DNA from: Candidatus Rokuibacteriota bacterium
GTDB taxonomy: Bacteria > Methylomirabilota > Methylomirabilia > Rokubacteriales > CSP1-6
Direction of reading: 5' to 3'
NCBI GenBank assembly: GCA_016184125.1
Contig: JACPDG010000061.1
Location: forward strand, 1 to 64,000
DNA: 64,000 nucleotides
The translations under genes and the position numbers were made by a program. Below the pieces are notes generated by a model, which was not told where the DNA came from, did no database searches, and saw nothing but the letters and a program-made list of their open reading frames with translations. Below are positions 51,854 through 59,686 of the stretch, in pieces. How positions within the stretch are numbered: the stretch's first letter is position 1; each line of letters begins with the position of its first letter.

Positions 51854-52543
51854 TCAGGCCCCCGCCGCCGTCGCGCGCGCGACGCTGGCCAGCGCGCGCG
51901 CCACGGCCGAGAGCGCCGCCGTCGTGCCGCGACGCAAGCCGAAGGCGCGGCCGAGCACCGCCGGACGCGTGAGCGCCGCGCGGACCGCGCGCGACGGACT
52001 CAGCGTGCCGTCAACGGCGACGGCGGCAGCCAGCTCGGGCGGGACGGACTCGCTCGCGCTGTCCGAGACGGCACGCACGACCGCGGCCGGCACACCGGCC
52101 TCGCGTGCCCACGCGAGGATCGGCCCCGACTCCATGTCGACCGCGAGCGCGCCGGTCTCGATCCACAGGCGAGCCTTCTCCGACGGCGACTCGACGAGCT
52201 CCCGCGCCCACAGCAGTGTTCCGGACGGTACCAGCGGAGCCACGCGGCCGGTGGCGAAGCGCTCACCGCTGGCGCAGACGACGGCTTCGGGAACGACGAG
52301 CATCCCCTCCCGCAGCGCGGGAGACAGGGCGCCGCACACGCCTGCGGAGGCGACGAGCGCCGGCCTGCGGCACGCGGGCGCGCGCGCTGCAAGCGCGCTC
52401 GCCCGGAGCCCGACGCACGCGATCTCGAGCACCCCACCCCGGAAGTGCGGCCAGCCGCTCGACGGGACGGGCTCGAGACCGAGCTCGCGCGCGAGCGTGC
52501 GCGCTTCGAGCTCGAGCGCGGTCAGGACCAGCACGCTCCTCAC
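51854..52543 (-). CDS. hpnG: Hopanoid nucleoside phosphorylase
   Basis: The 229-residue protein is a purine-nucleoside-phosphorylase-fold enzyme ('VLVLTALELEARTLARELG', 'EGMLVVPEAVV', 'LAVDMESGPILAWAREAGVP'). In hopanoid operons HpnG releases adenine from adenosylhopane to give ribosylhopane. The start is GTG 52543, overlapping the upstream small gene by 4 bp. Confidence 0.85.
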   Translation of the reverse strand: MRSVLVLTALELEARTLARELGLEPVPSSGWPHFRGGVLEIACVGLRASALAARAPACRRPALVASAGVCGALSPALREGMLVVPEAVVCASGERFATGRVAPLVPSGTLLWARELVESPSEKARLWIETGALAVDMESGPILAWAREAGVPAAVVRAVSDSASESVPPELAAAVAVDGTLSPSRAVRAALTRPAVLGRAFGLRRGTTAALSAVARALASVARATAAGA

Positions 52544-52863
52544 CGCTCGGTCTGCGCCTTGTCCGCCTTCTTGCGCTCGAGCCACGCCGCGTACGACTTC
52601 CCCGACGCCGGGTCCTTGCCGGTGAACCGGATCGTGCGGATGTCGGCGTAGCGCACGGTGACGGGCCCGGCGGCCGCCGGCTCGAGCAGCTGCGCCTGCC
52701 CGCGCTCGCGGCTGCGGTTGAAGAGGTACCCGACACGCTCGGTGCCGTCTCGCAGGACGATGGTCACGTCGCCGCGGTAGTCGAACGCCATGTCGACGAC
52801 GTGCGCGAGCTCGTCGGCGTCTCGCGGCTCCGGCGCCCACCCCTGGAGCGAGTCGTCGCCCAT
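52540..52863 (-). CDS. Small conserved hopanoid-operon protein
   Basis: The 107-residue protein has a beta-rich core 'FDYRGDVTIVLRDGTERVGY' and 'YADIRTIRFTGKDPASGKSY', then a Lys-rich tail. It sits between hpnH and hpnG with overlaps on both sides. The fold may be an Sm- or SH3-like RNA/ligand barrel, but this is a guess. Start at ATG 52863 (TGATG with hpnH). Confidence 0.65.
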   Translation of the reverse strand: MGDDSLQGWAPEPRDADELAHVVDMAFDYRGDVTIVLRDGTERVGYLFNRSRERGQAQLLEPAAAGPVTVRYADIRTIRFTGKDPASGKSYAAWLERKKADKAQTER

Positions 52864-53885
52864 CACAGCTTGCCCGTCAGCGTGGCGGTCGCGGCGGACC
52901 GGAAGCCGCGCCACGAGTTGAACGTGTGGTGGACGGCCGTCGGCTCGTACCCGCAGTGGACCATGCAGTCACGGCACTTGTCGTTGCCGCTCGCCCGCCC
53001 GTACCGCTCCCACGGCGTGGTCTCCATCAGCTCCTGGAACGTCGACGCGTAGCCTTCCTGCAGCAGGTAGCACGGACGCTGCCACCCGAAGAGGTTGTAC
53101 GTCGGGTTCCCCCACGGCGTGCACTCGAAGTCCTGCTTGCCCATGAGGAACTGCAGGAACAGCGGCGACTGGTTGAACTTCCAGCGACGGTTGGGGTGCT
53201 CGAGAATCCGCCGGAAGAGCGCGTGGGCGCGTTGCCGGCGCAGGAAGTGCTCCTGGTCGGGCGCCTTCGAGTAGCTGTAGCCCGGCGACATCATCATCCC
53301 CTCGACCCCGAGGTCCATCATGGCGTCGCAGAACGTCCGCACGCGCTCGGGGTCCACGCCGTCGAACAGGGTCGTGTTGGTCGTCACGCGGAAGCCGCGG
53401 CGGAGCGCCTCGTGGATCGCGTGGACGGCGGTGTCGAACACCCCCTCGCGGCACACGGCCTCGTCGTGCTCATCGCCCAGCCCGTCCATGTGGACGCTCA
53501 GTGACAGGTACTTCGACGGCTCGAGCACCCCCTGCGCCAGCTTGTCCTCGAGCAGGATCGCGTTGGTGCAGAGGTACACGTACGTCTTGCGCGCGACGAG
53601 CTCCTTGACCAGACGCCCGATCTCGGGGTACAGGAGTGGCTCGCCGCCGGGAATCGAGACTATCGGCGCGCCGCACTCCTCGGCCGCCGCGAGGCACTGC
53701 TCGACGGTCAGCTGGCGCTTGAGCACGTGTGCGGGGTACTGGATCTTGCCGCAGCCGGCGCACGCGAGGTTGCAGCGGAACAGCGGCTCCAGCATGAGCA
53801 CGAGCGGGTACCGTGTGCGCCCCCGGAGCCGTTGCCGGAGCACGTAGGTGGCGACGGTCCACATCTGGGACAGCGGAACGCTCAT
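52863..53885 (-). CDS. hpnH: Radical SAM adenosylhopane synthase
   Basis: The 340-residue protein has the radical-SAM cluster motif 'CNLACAGCGKIQYP' and the HpnH-type C-terminal cysteines ('GNDKCRDCMVHCGYEPT'). HpnH joins the 5'-deoxyadenosyl radical to diploptene, giving adenosylhopane. Start at 53885 with 4-bp overlap with the CruF-like gene. Confidence 0.93.
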   Translation of the reverse strand: MSVPLSQMWTVATYVLRQRLRGRTRYPLVLMLEPLFRCNLACAGCGKIQYPAHVLKRQLTVEQCLAAAEECGAPIVSIPGGEPLLYPEIGRLVKELVARKTYVYLCTNAILLEDKLAQGVLEPSKYLSLSVHMDGLGDEHDEAVCREGVFDTAVHAIHEALRRGFRVTTNTTLFDGVDPERVRTFCDAMMDLGVEGMMMSPGYSYSKAPDQEHFLRRQRAHALFRRILEHPNRRWKFNQSPLFLQFLMGKQDFECTPWGNPTYNLFGWQRPCYLLQEGYASTFQELMETTPWERYGRASGNDKCRDCMVHCGYEPTAVHHTFNSWRGFRSAATATLTGKL

Positions 53886-54766
53886 GCGCGCTGTACTCCC
53901 CGCCCGCCGAGCGCGAGCCGGAGCTCGGCGGTGTGGTTCACGTGACGGAGCCCGATGGCGAGCACACCGTGGAGGGCCAACCCCACCGCGGCGAGCAGCC
54001 ATTCACCGATCCACATGGTCACGACGAGGTTGAAAGCGGCCACCGCGTAGTATAGCGCGACCCCTCCGGCAGGCTGTCGGCCGTACCGGTCGCGCGCGGC
54101 CGAACTCGTGAACGAATCGGGTGGTCGAGGAGCGCCCCGGCTTCGCCGGGGCGCTCCGAGCGCGGGGCCGGGGGAGTACGAGGGGGGCGTGAGCCCCCTT
54201 CGTACGAGTGTCGGGGGCATCGATAGTCCCCCCATGAGGTCGAGCGCGAGGTAGCCACCCACTGCGAGCGTGCCGACGACCCACCAGCCCGCGAAGTTCG
54301 AGAGCGGGACGCCGAAATACACGCCTCCGTCCGGGTAGTAGAAGATCCGGCCGAGGAACCAGCGGTCACCGCGCACCGCGAGCGGGTCGATCACGACGTC
54401 GAGCAGCATCATGAGCGCGCCGGCGAGGACCGCGACCGCCGGCGCGGGGACGTGCCGGCCGCCGAGCGCCACCCGGGCCAGGCAGAACGCCGCGTACGCC
54501 AGGAAGGCGAAGGAGAGCGAGTCCATGAACGGGACGTTCGCGATGAAGAGCTCCTGACCGCGGGTCGATCCGGTGTAGTGGTACAGCCCGAACGGGATCC
54601 CGACGCGCGTCGACGAGAACTCCGCCAGCCACGCGAGCGGCCACGCCCACGCCGCGAACACGAGCGTGCGGCGCCACCCGACGTCGCGGGAGGCGACGGC
54701 GACGAACGCCGCCAGGAAGCCGAACACGTAGGGCCGGAGCAGGAGCGTGCCGAGGGCGAGGTCCAT
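53882..54766 (-). CDS. CruF-like carotenoid biosynthesis protein with inserted element
   Basis: The protein (294 residues from the Met at 54766) has about seven transmembrane helices and the carotenoid-biosynthesis (CruF/DUF422) blocks 'FSSTRVGIPFGLYHYTG', 'ANVPFMDSLSFAFLAYAAF', 'DVVIDPLAVRGDRWFLG', 'PLSNFAGWWVVGTLA' and 'FNLVVTMWIGEWLLAA'. Residues ~176-220 ('MGGLSMPPTLVRRGLTPPS' onward) are encoded by GCP element B5, in frame, in the loop between the last helices. CruF-type proteins hydrate carotenoid ends; here it may act on another isoprenoid. The gene heads the hopanoid operon, divergent from shc. Confidence 0.78.
   Translation of the reverse strand: MDLALGTLLLRPYVFGFLAAFVAVASRDVGWRRTLVFAAWAWPLAWLAEFSSTRVGIPFGLYHYTGSTRGQELFIANVPFMDSLSFAFLAYAAFCLARVALGGRHVPAPAVAVLAGALMMLLDVVIDPLAVRGDRWFLGRIFYYPDGGVYFGVPLSNFAGWWVVGTLAVGGYLALDLMGGLSMPPTLVRRGLTPPSYSPGPALGAPRRSRGAPRPPDSFTSSAARDRYGRQPAGGVALYYAVAAFNLVVTMWIGEWLLAAVGLALHGVLAIGLRHVNHTAELRLALGGRGVQRA
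54107..54240 (+). repeat. GCP element B5 inside CruF-like gene
   Basis: Family B copy: GTGAACGAATCGGGTGGTCG, arms AGCGCCCCGGCTTCGCCGGG, the extra hairpin GAGTACGAGGGGGGCGTGAG shared with B2, and GCATCGATAGTCCCCCCATG. It is antisense to, and fully within, the CruF-like coding region without breaking its frame. Confidence 0.8.
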
Positions 54767-54785
54767 GGTCGTGGCCGCCGCGGGC

Positions 54786-56705
54786 ATGGTACCATCACGG
54801 ACCGTGACCGGCCTCGACTCGGCCATCTCTCGCGCCCAGGCCCGTCTGCTCTCACTGCAGCGTCCCGACGGTCACTGGATCGGCGAGCTCGAAGCCGACG
54901 TCACCATCACCTCCGAGTACCTCCTGCTCTGCCACCTCATCGATCGGGTCAACCACGACCGCGAGCGGCGTGCGGTGCGCTACCTGCGCCGCCGGCAGCT
55001 CCCGGACGGCGGCTGGAACCTCTTCGAAGGCGGTCCGGCGAACCTGTCGGCCACGATCAAGGTGTACTTCGCGATGAAGATGGCCGGCGTCCCGGTGGAC
55101 GATCCCGCGATGCGGCGGGCGTGCGACGCGATTCGCGCCACGGGTGGGCCGCCGAAGGCGAACGTGTTCACGAAGATCCAGCTGGCGCTCTTCGGCGAGT
55201 ACGACTGGAACGGCGTGCCGGCCATGCCGATCGAGATCATGCTGATCCCGCGCCCGTTCTTCCTGTTCAACATCTACGAGATCTCGTACTGGTCGCGCAC
55301 GGTCCTCGTGCCGCTGCTCGTCATCATGGACCGCAAGCCGATCACGTGGCTGCCGCCGCACCTGTCGCTCGACGAGCTCTGGCCCGTGCCCCGCGAGCAG
55401 GCGAGCCTCAGGTTCCCGCGGATGCCGGACCCGTTCACCTGGCGGGGCCTCTTCTGGAAGAGCTTCTTCATCGGCGTCGACGACGGCCTCAAGATCTGGG
55501 AGCGCTTCTCCCCGCGCCCCGGCCGGAAGCTCGCCGTCGAGACGGCGCGACGCTGGCTCGAGGAGCGCCTCGCCCTCCCCGGCGGCCTCGGCGGCATCTA
55601 TCCCGCGATGGCCAACTCCATCCTCGCCATGCGGCTCCTCGGGTATCCTGACGACCATCCGCTCGTCATGGGACAGATCAAGGAGATCGAGGCGCTCGCC
55701 GTCGAGAGCGACGACGAGGTCCACTACCAGCCGTGCGCCTCACCGATCTGGGACACGGCGCTGGCGATGAACGCGCTCGCCGAGAGCGGCCTCCCGGCGC
55801 ACCACGAGGCGCTGCGCCGTGGCGCGGAGTGGCTGCTCGAGAAGCAGATCCTCGTCCCGGGGGACTGGCAGAAGAAGCGCCCGCACGTGCAGCCCGGCGG
55901 GTGGGCCTTCCAGTACTTCGACGACTACTACCCCGACCTCGACGACACCGGGATGGTGCTGATGGCGCTCGAGAAGGTCCGCGGTCTCGAGGCGAACCGG
56001 GTGCGCCTGGCGAAAGAGCGGGGGCTCGGCTGGTTCCTCGGGATGCAGTGCGAGGGCGGCGGGTGGGCGTCGTTCGACGCCGACAACGCGCGGATGTACC
56101 TCAACCACATCCCGTTCGCGGACCACGGCGCGCTGCTCGACCCGCCGACCGAGGACGTGACGGGGCGCGGGCTCGAGCTGCTGGGGACGTTCGGGTATGG
56201 CCCGGAGTTCGAGCCGGCGGAGCGCGCGCTGCACTTCATTAGGCGAACGCAGCGCCACGACGGGCCCTGGTACGGCCGCTGGGGCGTGAACTACGTCTAC
56301 GGCACGTGGTCGGTCCTCCGCGGTCTCGGCGCCCTCGGGGTCGATCCGCGTCACGAGTACATCCAGCGCGCCATCCGGTGGCTGCTCCGGGTGCAGAACG
56401 AGGACGGAGGGTGGGGCGAGACGTGCGAGAGCTATGACGACCCCGCGCTCGCCGGGCGCGGGGCCTCGATCCCGAGCCAGACGGCGTGGGCGCTCCTCGG
56501 GCTCTTCGCCGTCGGCCACACCCGCGGCGACGCCGTCGAGCGGGGCATCGAGTACCTGATCCGGACGCAGAGCGCTGACGGCGCCTGGGACGATGCGTAC
56601 TGGAACGGGACGGGGTTCCCCCGGGTCTTCATGCTCAAGTACCACCTCTACGCCAAGTACTTCCCCCTGTGGGCGCTGGGAGTCTACCGCCGCTCCCTCG
56701 AATGA
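54786..56705 (+). CDS. shc: Squalene-hopene cyclase
   Basis: The 639-residue cyclase has the catalytic 'DLDDTGMVLMAL' (DxDD protonation motif) and at least six QW repeats ('QRPDGHW', 'QLPDGGW', 'QCEGGGW', 'QRHDGPW', 'QNEDGGW', 'QSADGAW'). It cyclises squalene to hopene/hopanol. I start it at ATG 54786; GTG 54804 is possible. It is divergent from the CruF-like gene with only ~19 bp between starts, so the two promoters must overlap. Its stop overlaps mlaE, linking hopanoid and Mla synthesis. Confidence 0.95.
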   Translation: MVPSRTVTGLDSAISRAQARLLSLQRPDGHWIGELEADVTITSEYLLLCHLIDRVNHDRERRAVRYLRRRQLPDGGWNLFEGGPANLSATIKVYFAMKMAGVPVDDPAMRRACDAIRATGGPPKANVFTKIQLALFGEYDWNGVPAMPIEIMLIPRPFFLFNIYEISYWSRTVLVPLLVIMDRKPITWLPPHLSLDELWPVPREQASLRFPRMPDPFTWRGLFWKSFFIGVDDGLKIWERFSPRPGRKLAVETARRWLEERLALPGGLGGIYPAMANSILAMRLLGYPDDHPLVMGQIKEIEALAVESDDEVHYQPCASPIWDTALAMNALAESGLPAHHEALRRGAEWLLEKQILVPGDWQKKRPHVQPGGWAFQYFDDYYPDLDDTGMVLMALEKVRGLEANRVRLAKERGLGWFLGMQCEGGGWASFDADNARMYLNHIPFADHGALLDPPTEDVTGRGLELLGTFGYGPEFEPAERALHFIRRTQRHDGPWYGRWGVNYVYGTWSVLRGLGALGVDPRHEYIQRAIRWLLRVQNEDGGWGETCESYDDPALAGRGASIPSQTAWALLGLFAVGHTRGDAVERGIEYLIRTQSADGAWDDAYWNGTGFPRVFMLKYHLYAKYFPLWALGVYRRSLE

Positions 56706-57493
56706 CCGCCTGGGTCGATCCGGTCCTCCGCCTCGTGGAGGCCCTCGGCGCCGCCGTCCTCTCGATCGTCGACGCGCTCGGACGGTTCGGGGCGTTCCTG
56801 GGTCACGCGATCGCGGTCATGCTGACGCCGCCGTTCAAGGCGCGCGCGCTCGTCGACCGCATCCACTACATCGGCTTCCGCTCGCTGCTCATCATCCTGC
56901 TGACCGGCGCGTTCACCGGCATGGTGCTCGGCCTGCAGATCTTCCTCGTGCTGTCGCGGTTCGGATCGGAGGCGTTCCTCGGTCCGGCGGTCGCGCTGTC
57001 GATCATCCGGGAGCTCGGCCCCGTGCTCGCGGCCCTCATGGTCACGGGGCGCGCCGGATCGGCGCTCACCGCGGAGATCGGGATCATGCGGATCACCGAG
57101 CAGATCGACGCGCTCACGGTGATGGCGCTCAACCCGGTCCGCTACCTCGTGGTGCCGTCCATCCTCGCCGGGCTGATCACCTTCCCGCTGATGACGGCGC
57201 TCTTCGACGTGGTCGGCATCTTCGGCGGCTACCTCGTCGGCGTGCAGCTCCTCGGGCTGTCGGAGGGCACGTACTTCGGCGAGATGGAGACGTTCGTCCG
57301 GATGGACGACATCATGACGGGCTTCTGGAAGTCGCTCTCGTTCGGTGTGATCGTGACCTGGGTGTGCACCTACAAGGGCTTCAACGTCGGCCACGGCGCC
57401 GAGGGCGTCGCCCGCGCGACGACGCAGGCGGTCGTGCTGTCGTCGGTGCTGATCCTCGTCTGGGACTACTTCATGGGCTCCGTCCTGCCCTGA
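56702..57493 (+). CDS. mlaE: Mla/ABC lipid transporter permease MlaE
   Basis: The 263-residue permease has the MlaE blocks 'GFRSLLIILLTGAFTGMVLG', 'RFGSEAFLGPAVALSIIREL', 'GRAGSALTAEIGIMRITEQI' and 'LGLSEGTYFGEMETFVRMDD'. With MlaF and MlaD it moves phospholipids between the inner and outer membranes. It overlaps shc by 4 bp, so hopanoid cyclase and lipid transport are co-transcribed here. Confidence 0.93.
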   Translation: MTAWVDPVLRLVEALGAAVLSIVDALGRFGAFLGHAIAVMLTPPFKARALVDRIHYIGFRSLLIILLTGAFTGMVLGLQIFLVLSRFGSEAFLGPAVALSIIRELGPVLAALMVTGRAGSALTAEIGIMRITEQIDALTVMALNPVRYLVVPSILAGLITFPLMTALFDVVGIFGGYLVGVQLLGLSEGTYFGEMETFVRMDDIMTGFWKSLSFGVIVTWVCTYKGFNVGHGAEGVARATTQAVVLSSVLILVWDYFMGSVLP

Positions 57494-57502
57494 CGGCGCC
57501 CG

Positions 57503-58234
57503 ATGATCGAGGTCAAGGGGCTCCGGAAATCGTTCGGGCGCCAGCAGGTGCTGCGCGGTGTCGACCTGCGCGTCCCGACCGGTTCGATCACGATCATCAT
57601 CGGGCGCAGCGGCGGCGGGAAGTCGGTGCTCCTGAAGCACCTCATCGGGCTCCTCCGCCCGGACGCCGGACAGGTGCTGGTCGACGGCGTCGACGCCACC
57701 GCGATGCGCGGCAAGGGCCTCGACGACCTGCGCCAGCGCTACGGCGTCGTGTTCCAGGGCGGGGCGCTCTTCGACTCGATGACCTGCGCCGGGAACGTCG
57801 CGTTCCCGCTCCGCGAGAAGTCGAAGCTGCCGCGCGCGGCCGTGGCCGAACGCGTGCGTGCCGCGCTCGCCCAGGTCGGGCTCGAGGGCGCCGGCGACAA
57901 GTACCCCGCGGAGATCTCCGGCGGCATGCGCAAGCGCGTCGCGATCGCGCGGGCGCTCGTGACCGAGCCCGACATCATCTTCTTCGACGAGCCGACGACC
58001 GGGCTCGACCCGATCCTCGTCAACACCATCCACGGCCTGATCCGCGAGCTGCACGCCCGGTACCGCTTCACGGCGCTGATCGTCAGCCACGAGATTCCCG
58101 AGATCTTCGAGATCGCAGATACCGTCGCCATGCTCGCCGACGGCCGGATCGTGGAGAGCGGCTCCCCGGCCATGATCCAGGAATCGTCGAACCCGGTCGT
58201 CCGGCAGTTCATCCGTGGCGAGCCGGAGGCGTGA
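57503..58234 (+). CDS. mlaF: Mla lipid transporter ATPase MlaF
   Basis: The 243-residue ABC ATPase has Walker A 'GRSGGGKSVLLKHLIG', the signature 'EISGGMRKRVAIARAL', Walker B 'IIFFDEPTTGLDP' and the switch His in 'LIVSHEIPE'. It powers MlaE. 9-bp spacing from mlaE. Confidence 0.93.
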   Translation: MIEVKGLRKSFGRQQVLRGVDLRVPTGSITIIIGRSGGGKSVLLKHLIGLLRPDAGQVLVDGVDATAMRGKGLDDLRQRYGVVFQGGALFDSMTCAGNVAFPLREKSKLPRAAVAERVRAALAQVGLEGAGDKYPAEISGGMRKRVAIARALVTEPDIIFFDEPTTGLDPILVNTIHGLIRELHARYRFTALIVSHEIPEIFEIADTVAMLADGRIVESGSPAMIQESSNPVVRQFIRGEPEA

Positions 58235-58273
58235 GCGGCGCCCTCGGCCCTGGCACCCGAAGGAGGACGTTCG

Positions 58274-58714
58274 ATGGAGCGCTCAAAGCTGAACCTGGCG
58301 GTCGGGATGTTCGTGATCCTGGGCGTCTTGGCATTGGGATACCTTTCCATTAGACTCGGTCGCGTATCTCTGTTCGGCGGCGGCGGCTATCTCGTCACGG
58401 CCGACTTTCCCTCCATCGGCGGCCTCAAGGAGGGGTCCGGCGTCGAGATCGCCGGGGTGCAGATCGGGCGCGTGGAAGGCATCGGGCTCGCCGACTACCA
58501 GGCCCGCGTGACACTGCGCATCAGCCAGAACGTGAAGCTGCAGGAGGACTCGATCGCCTCGATCAAGACCAAGGGCCTGATCGGCGAGAAGTACATCCGG
58601 ATCAGCCCCGGTGGCTCCGACCGGATCATCCCGCCGAACGGCAAGCTCCGGGAGGTCGAGGCGCCCGTGGATTTCGAGGAGCTCCTGTCGAAGTACATCT
58701 TCGGAAAGGTGTGA
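58274..58714 (+). CDS. mlaD: MCE-domain lipid transport protein MlaD
   Basis: The 146-residue protein has an N-terminal membrane anchor ('LAVGMFVILGVLALGYLSIR') and one MCE domain ('LVTADFPSIGGLKEGSGVEI', 'IKTKGLIGEKYIRISPGG'). It forms the periplasmic ring of the Mla complex. The C-terminus reads 'SKYIFGKV' with codons AAG GTG TGA. The same 'IFGKV-stop' sequence recurs just upstream of mlaC (AAG GTC TAG), showing that mlaD and mlaC were once adjacent. GAAGGAGG precedes the ATG. Confidence 0.92.
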   Translation: MERSKLNLAVGMFVILGVLALGYLSIRLGRVSLFGGGGYLVTADFPSIGGLKEGSGVEIAGVQIGRVEGIGLADYQARVTLRISQNVKLQEDSIASIKTKGLIGEKYIRISPGGSDRIIPPNGKLREVEAPVDFEELLSKYIFGKV

Positions 58715-58848
58715 GCCTCTCCACGGACTGACGGACTGGACGTACCCCGGGCCTTCGATCACGGGGTGGCGCTCCAGGAACTTCTCGTCGATCCCGACGC
58801 CGATGCCGGGCGCGTCGAGCGGTCGCACGCAGCCGTCCTCGCCGATCG
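58689..58848 (+). repeat. 160-bp direct repeat, left copy
   Basis: This covers the mlaD 3' end (with the 15-bp core CATCTTCGGAAAGGT at 58696) plus sequence that is the 3' end of the racemase-like gene on the other strand. It is ~93% identical by eye to 59526-59686. Translated on the minus strand, it gives a copy of the racemase C-terminus ('GEDGCVRPLDAPGIGVGIDE') with no gene body. Confidence 0.85.
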
Positions 58849-58853
58849 GCGCC

Positions 58854-59186
58854 CTACTCTCCGTACATTTCGGTGATGAGCCGGCGAACCCGGGCCGCGA
58901 GCGATGGTGCAAGCCGGTCGACTCGCCGGCTGAGACGCTCCTTGCTGACCGTCCGGATCTGGTCCACGGCGATCTCCGCCCTCCGACTCGCGCACACGCA
59001 CTGGATGCGGCTGCGCCAGCGGGGGTGAAGTCGGGTGGTGAGAGGGCACACGACGACGATATCGAGGTACCGGTTCATCGCGTCCAGGCTTACCACGACC
59101 ACGGGCCGCGTCTTGGCGATCTCACGGCCACGGGTCGGATCGAGGTCGGCCAGATAGATGCCGTACCGCTCGATCGCCTGGCTCAC
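58854..59186 (-). CDS. mazF: MazF-family toxin
   Basis: The 110-residue protein is PemK/MazF-like: 'RYGIYLADLDPTRGREIAKT', 'RPVVVVSLDAMNRYLDIVVV', 'VDQIRTVSKERLSRRV'. The start is GTG 59186 overlapping the antitoxin stop. It lies between the two 160-bp direct repeats, so this TA pair was probably acquired as a unit. Confidence 0.85.
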   Translation of the reverse strand: MSQAIERYGIYLADLDPTRGREIAKTRPVVVVSLDAMNRYLDIVVVCPLTTRLHPRWRSRIQCVCASRRAEIAVDQIRTVSKERLSRRVDRLAPSLAARVRRLITEMYGE

Positions 59187-59473
59187 CAGGGTTCTTTGTC
59201 GAGGCCGTCGTTCAGGGTCGCGTCGAGGTCGCTCCAGTCCTCGCGTTCGTGAGCCATGGCCTTGAAGGTGTCCTCCCAGGAGAGCCGCCGGTCACGCTTG
59301 CTTCGAAGCAGGAGCCCGTCCTCCCGCTCCTCGACGACCACGGCGTCCCGGATGGCGTATTTGTCGAGGACGCCTTTGGGGAGGCGCACGCCGCGAGAGT
59401 TCCCGACCGGGACAACCTTGAGCTCTAGCGGCTGAGTGCTTCGTCGCCTCCGTGCCGTTCCACGGCGAGCCAT
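59183..59473 (-). CDS. mazE: MazE/AbrB-type antitoxin
   Basis: The 96-residue protein has a SpoVT/AbrB swapped-hairpin domain ('LELKVVPVGNSRGVRLPKGV', 'LLLRSKRDRRLSWEDTFKAM') and an acidic tail ('DWSDLDATLNDGLDKEPW') that should block the toxin. Its ATG appears to be at or within 3 nt of the transcription start (see the promoter entry). Confidence 0.85.
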   Translation of the reverse strand: MARRGTARRRRSTQPLELKVVPVGNSRGVRLPKGVLDKYAIRDAVVVEEREDGLLLRSKRDRRLSWEDTFKAMAHEREDWSDLDATLNDGLDKEPW

Positions 59474-59475
59474 AA

Positions 59476-59519
59476 TGTAATTACTGTACGCACGCGCCGA
59501 GGTCGCGTCAACGCGACCT
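59476..59519 (-). promoter_or_regulatory. Promoter and operator of mazEF-like pair
   Basis: On the minus strand TTGACG (59506-59511) and TACAGT (59483-59488) are separated by exactly 17 bp, a good sigma-70 promoter. The -35 box sits in a perfect palindrome, AGGTCGCGT-TG-ACGCGACCT (59500-59519), a likely autorepression operator. The predicted start is ~3 nt before the ATG, so the mRNA would be nearly leaderless. Confidence 0.65.
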
Positions 59520-59525
59520 TCGAAG

Positions 59526-59686
59526 CGAAGTACATCTTCGGAAAGGTGTGAGTCTCTCCACGGACTGAACGGATTAGACGTACCCCGGGCCTTCGATCAC
59601 GGGGTGGCGCTCCAGGAACTTCTCGTCGATCTCGACGCCGATGCCAGGCGCGTCCAGCGGTCGCACGCAGCCGTCCTCGCCGATCG
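59526..59686 (+). repeat. 160-bp direct repeat, right copy
   Basis: Second copy of the 58689-58848 sequence, including the core CATCTTCGGAAAGGT (59533-59547) and the true 3' end of the racemase-like gene. The two copies bracket the mazEF-like pair. Confidence 0.85.
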
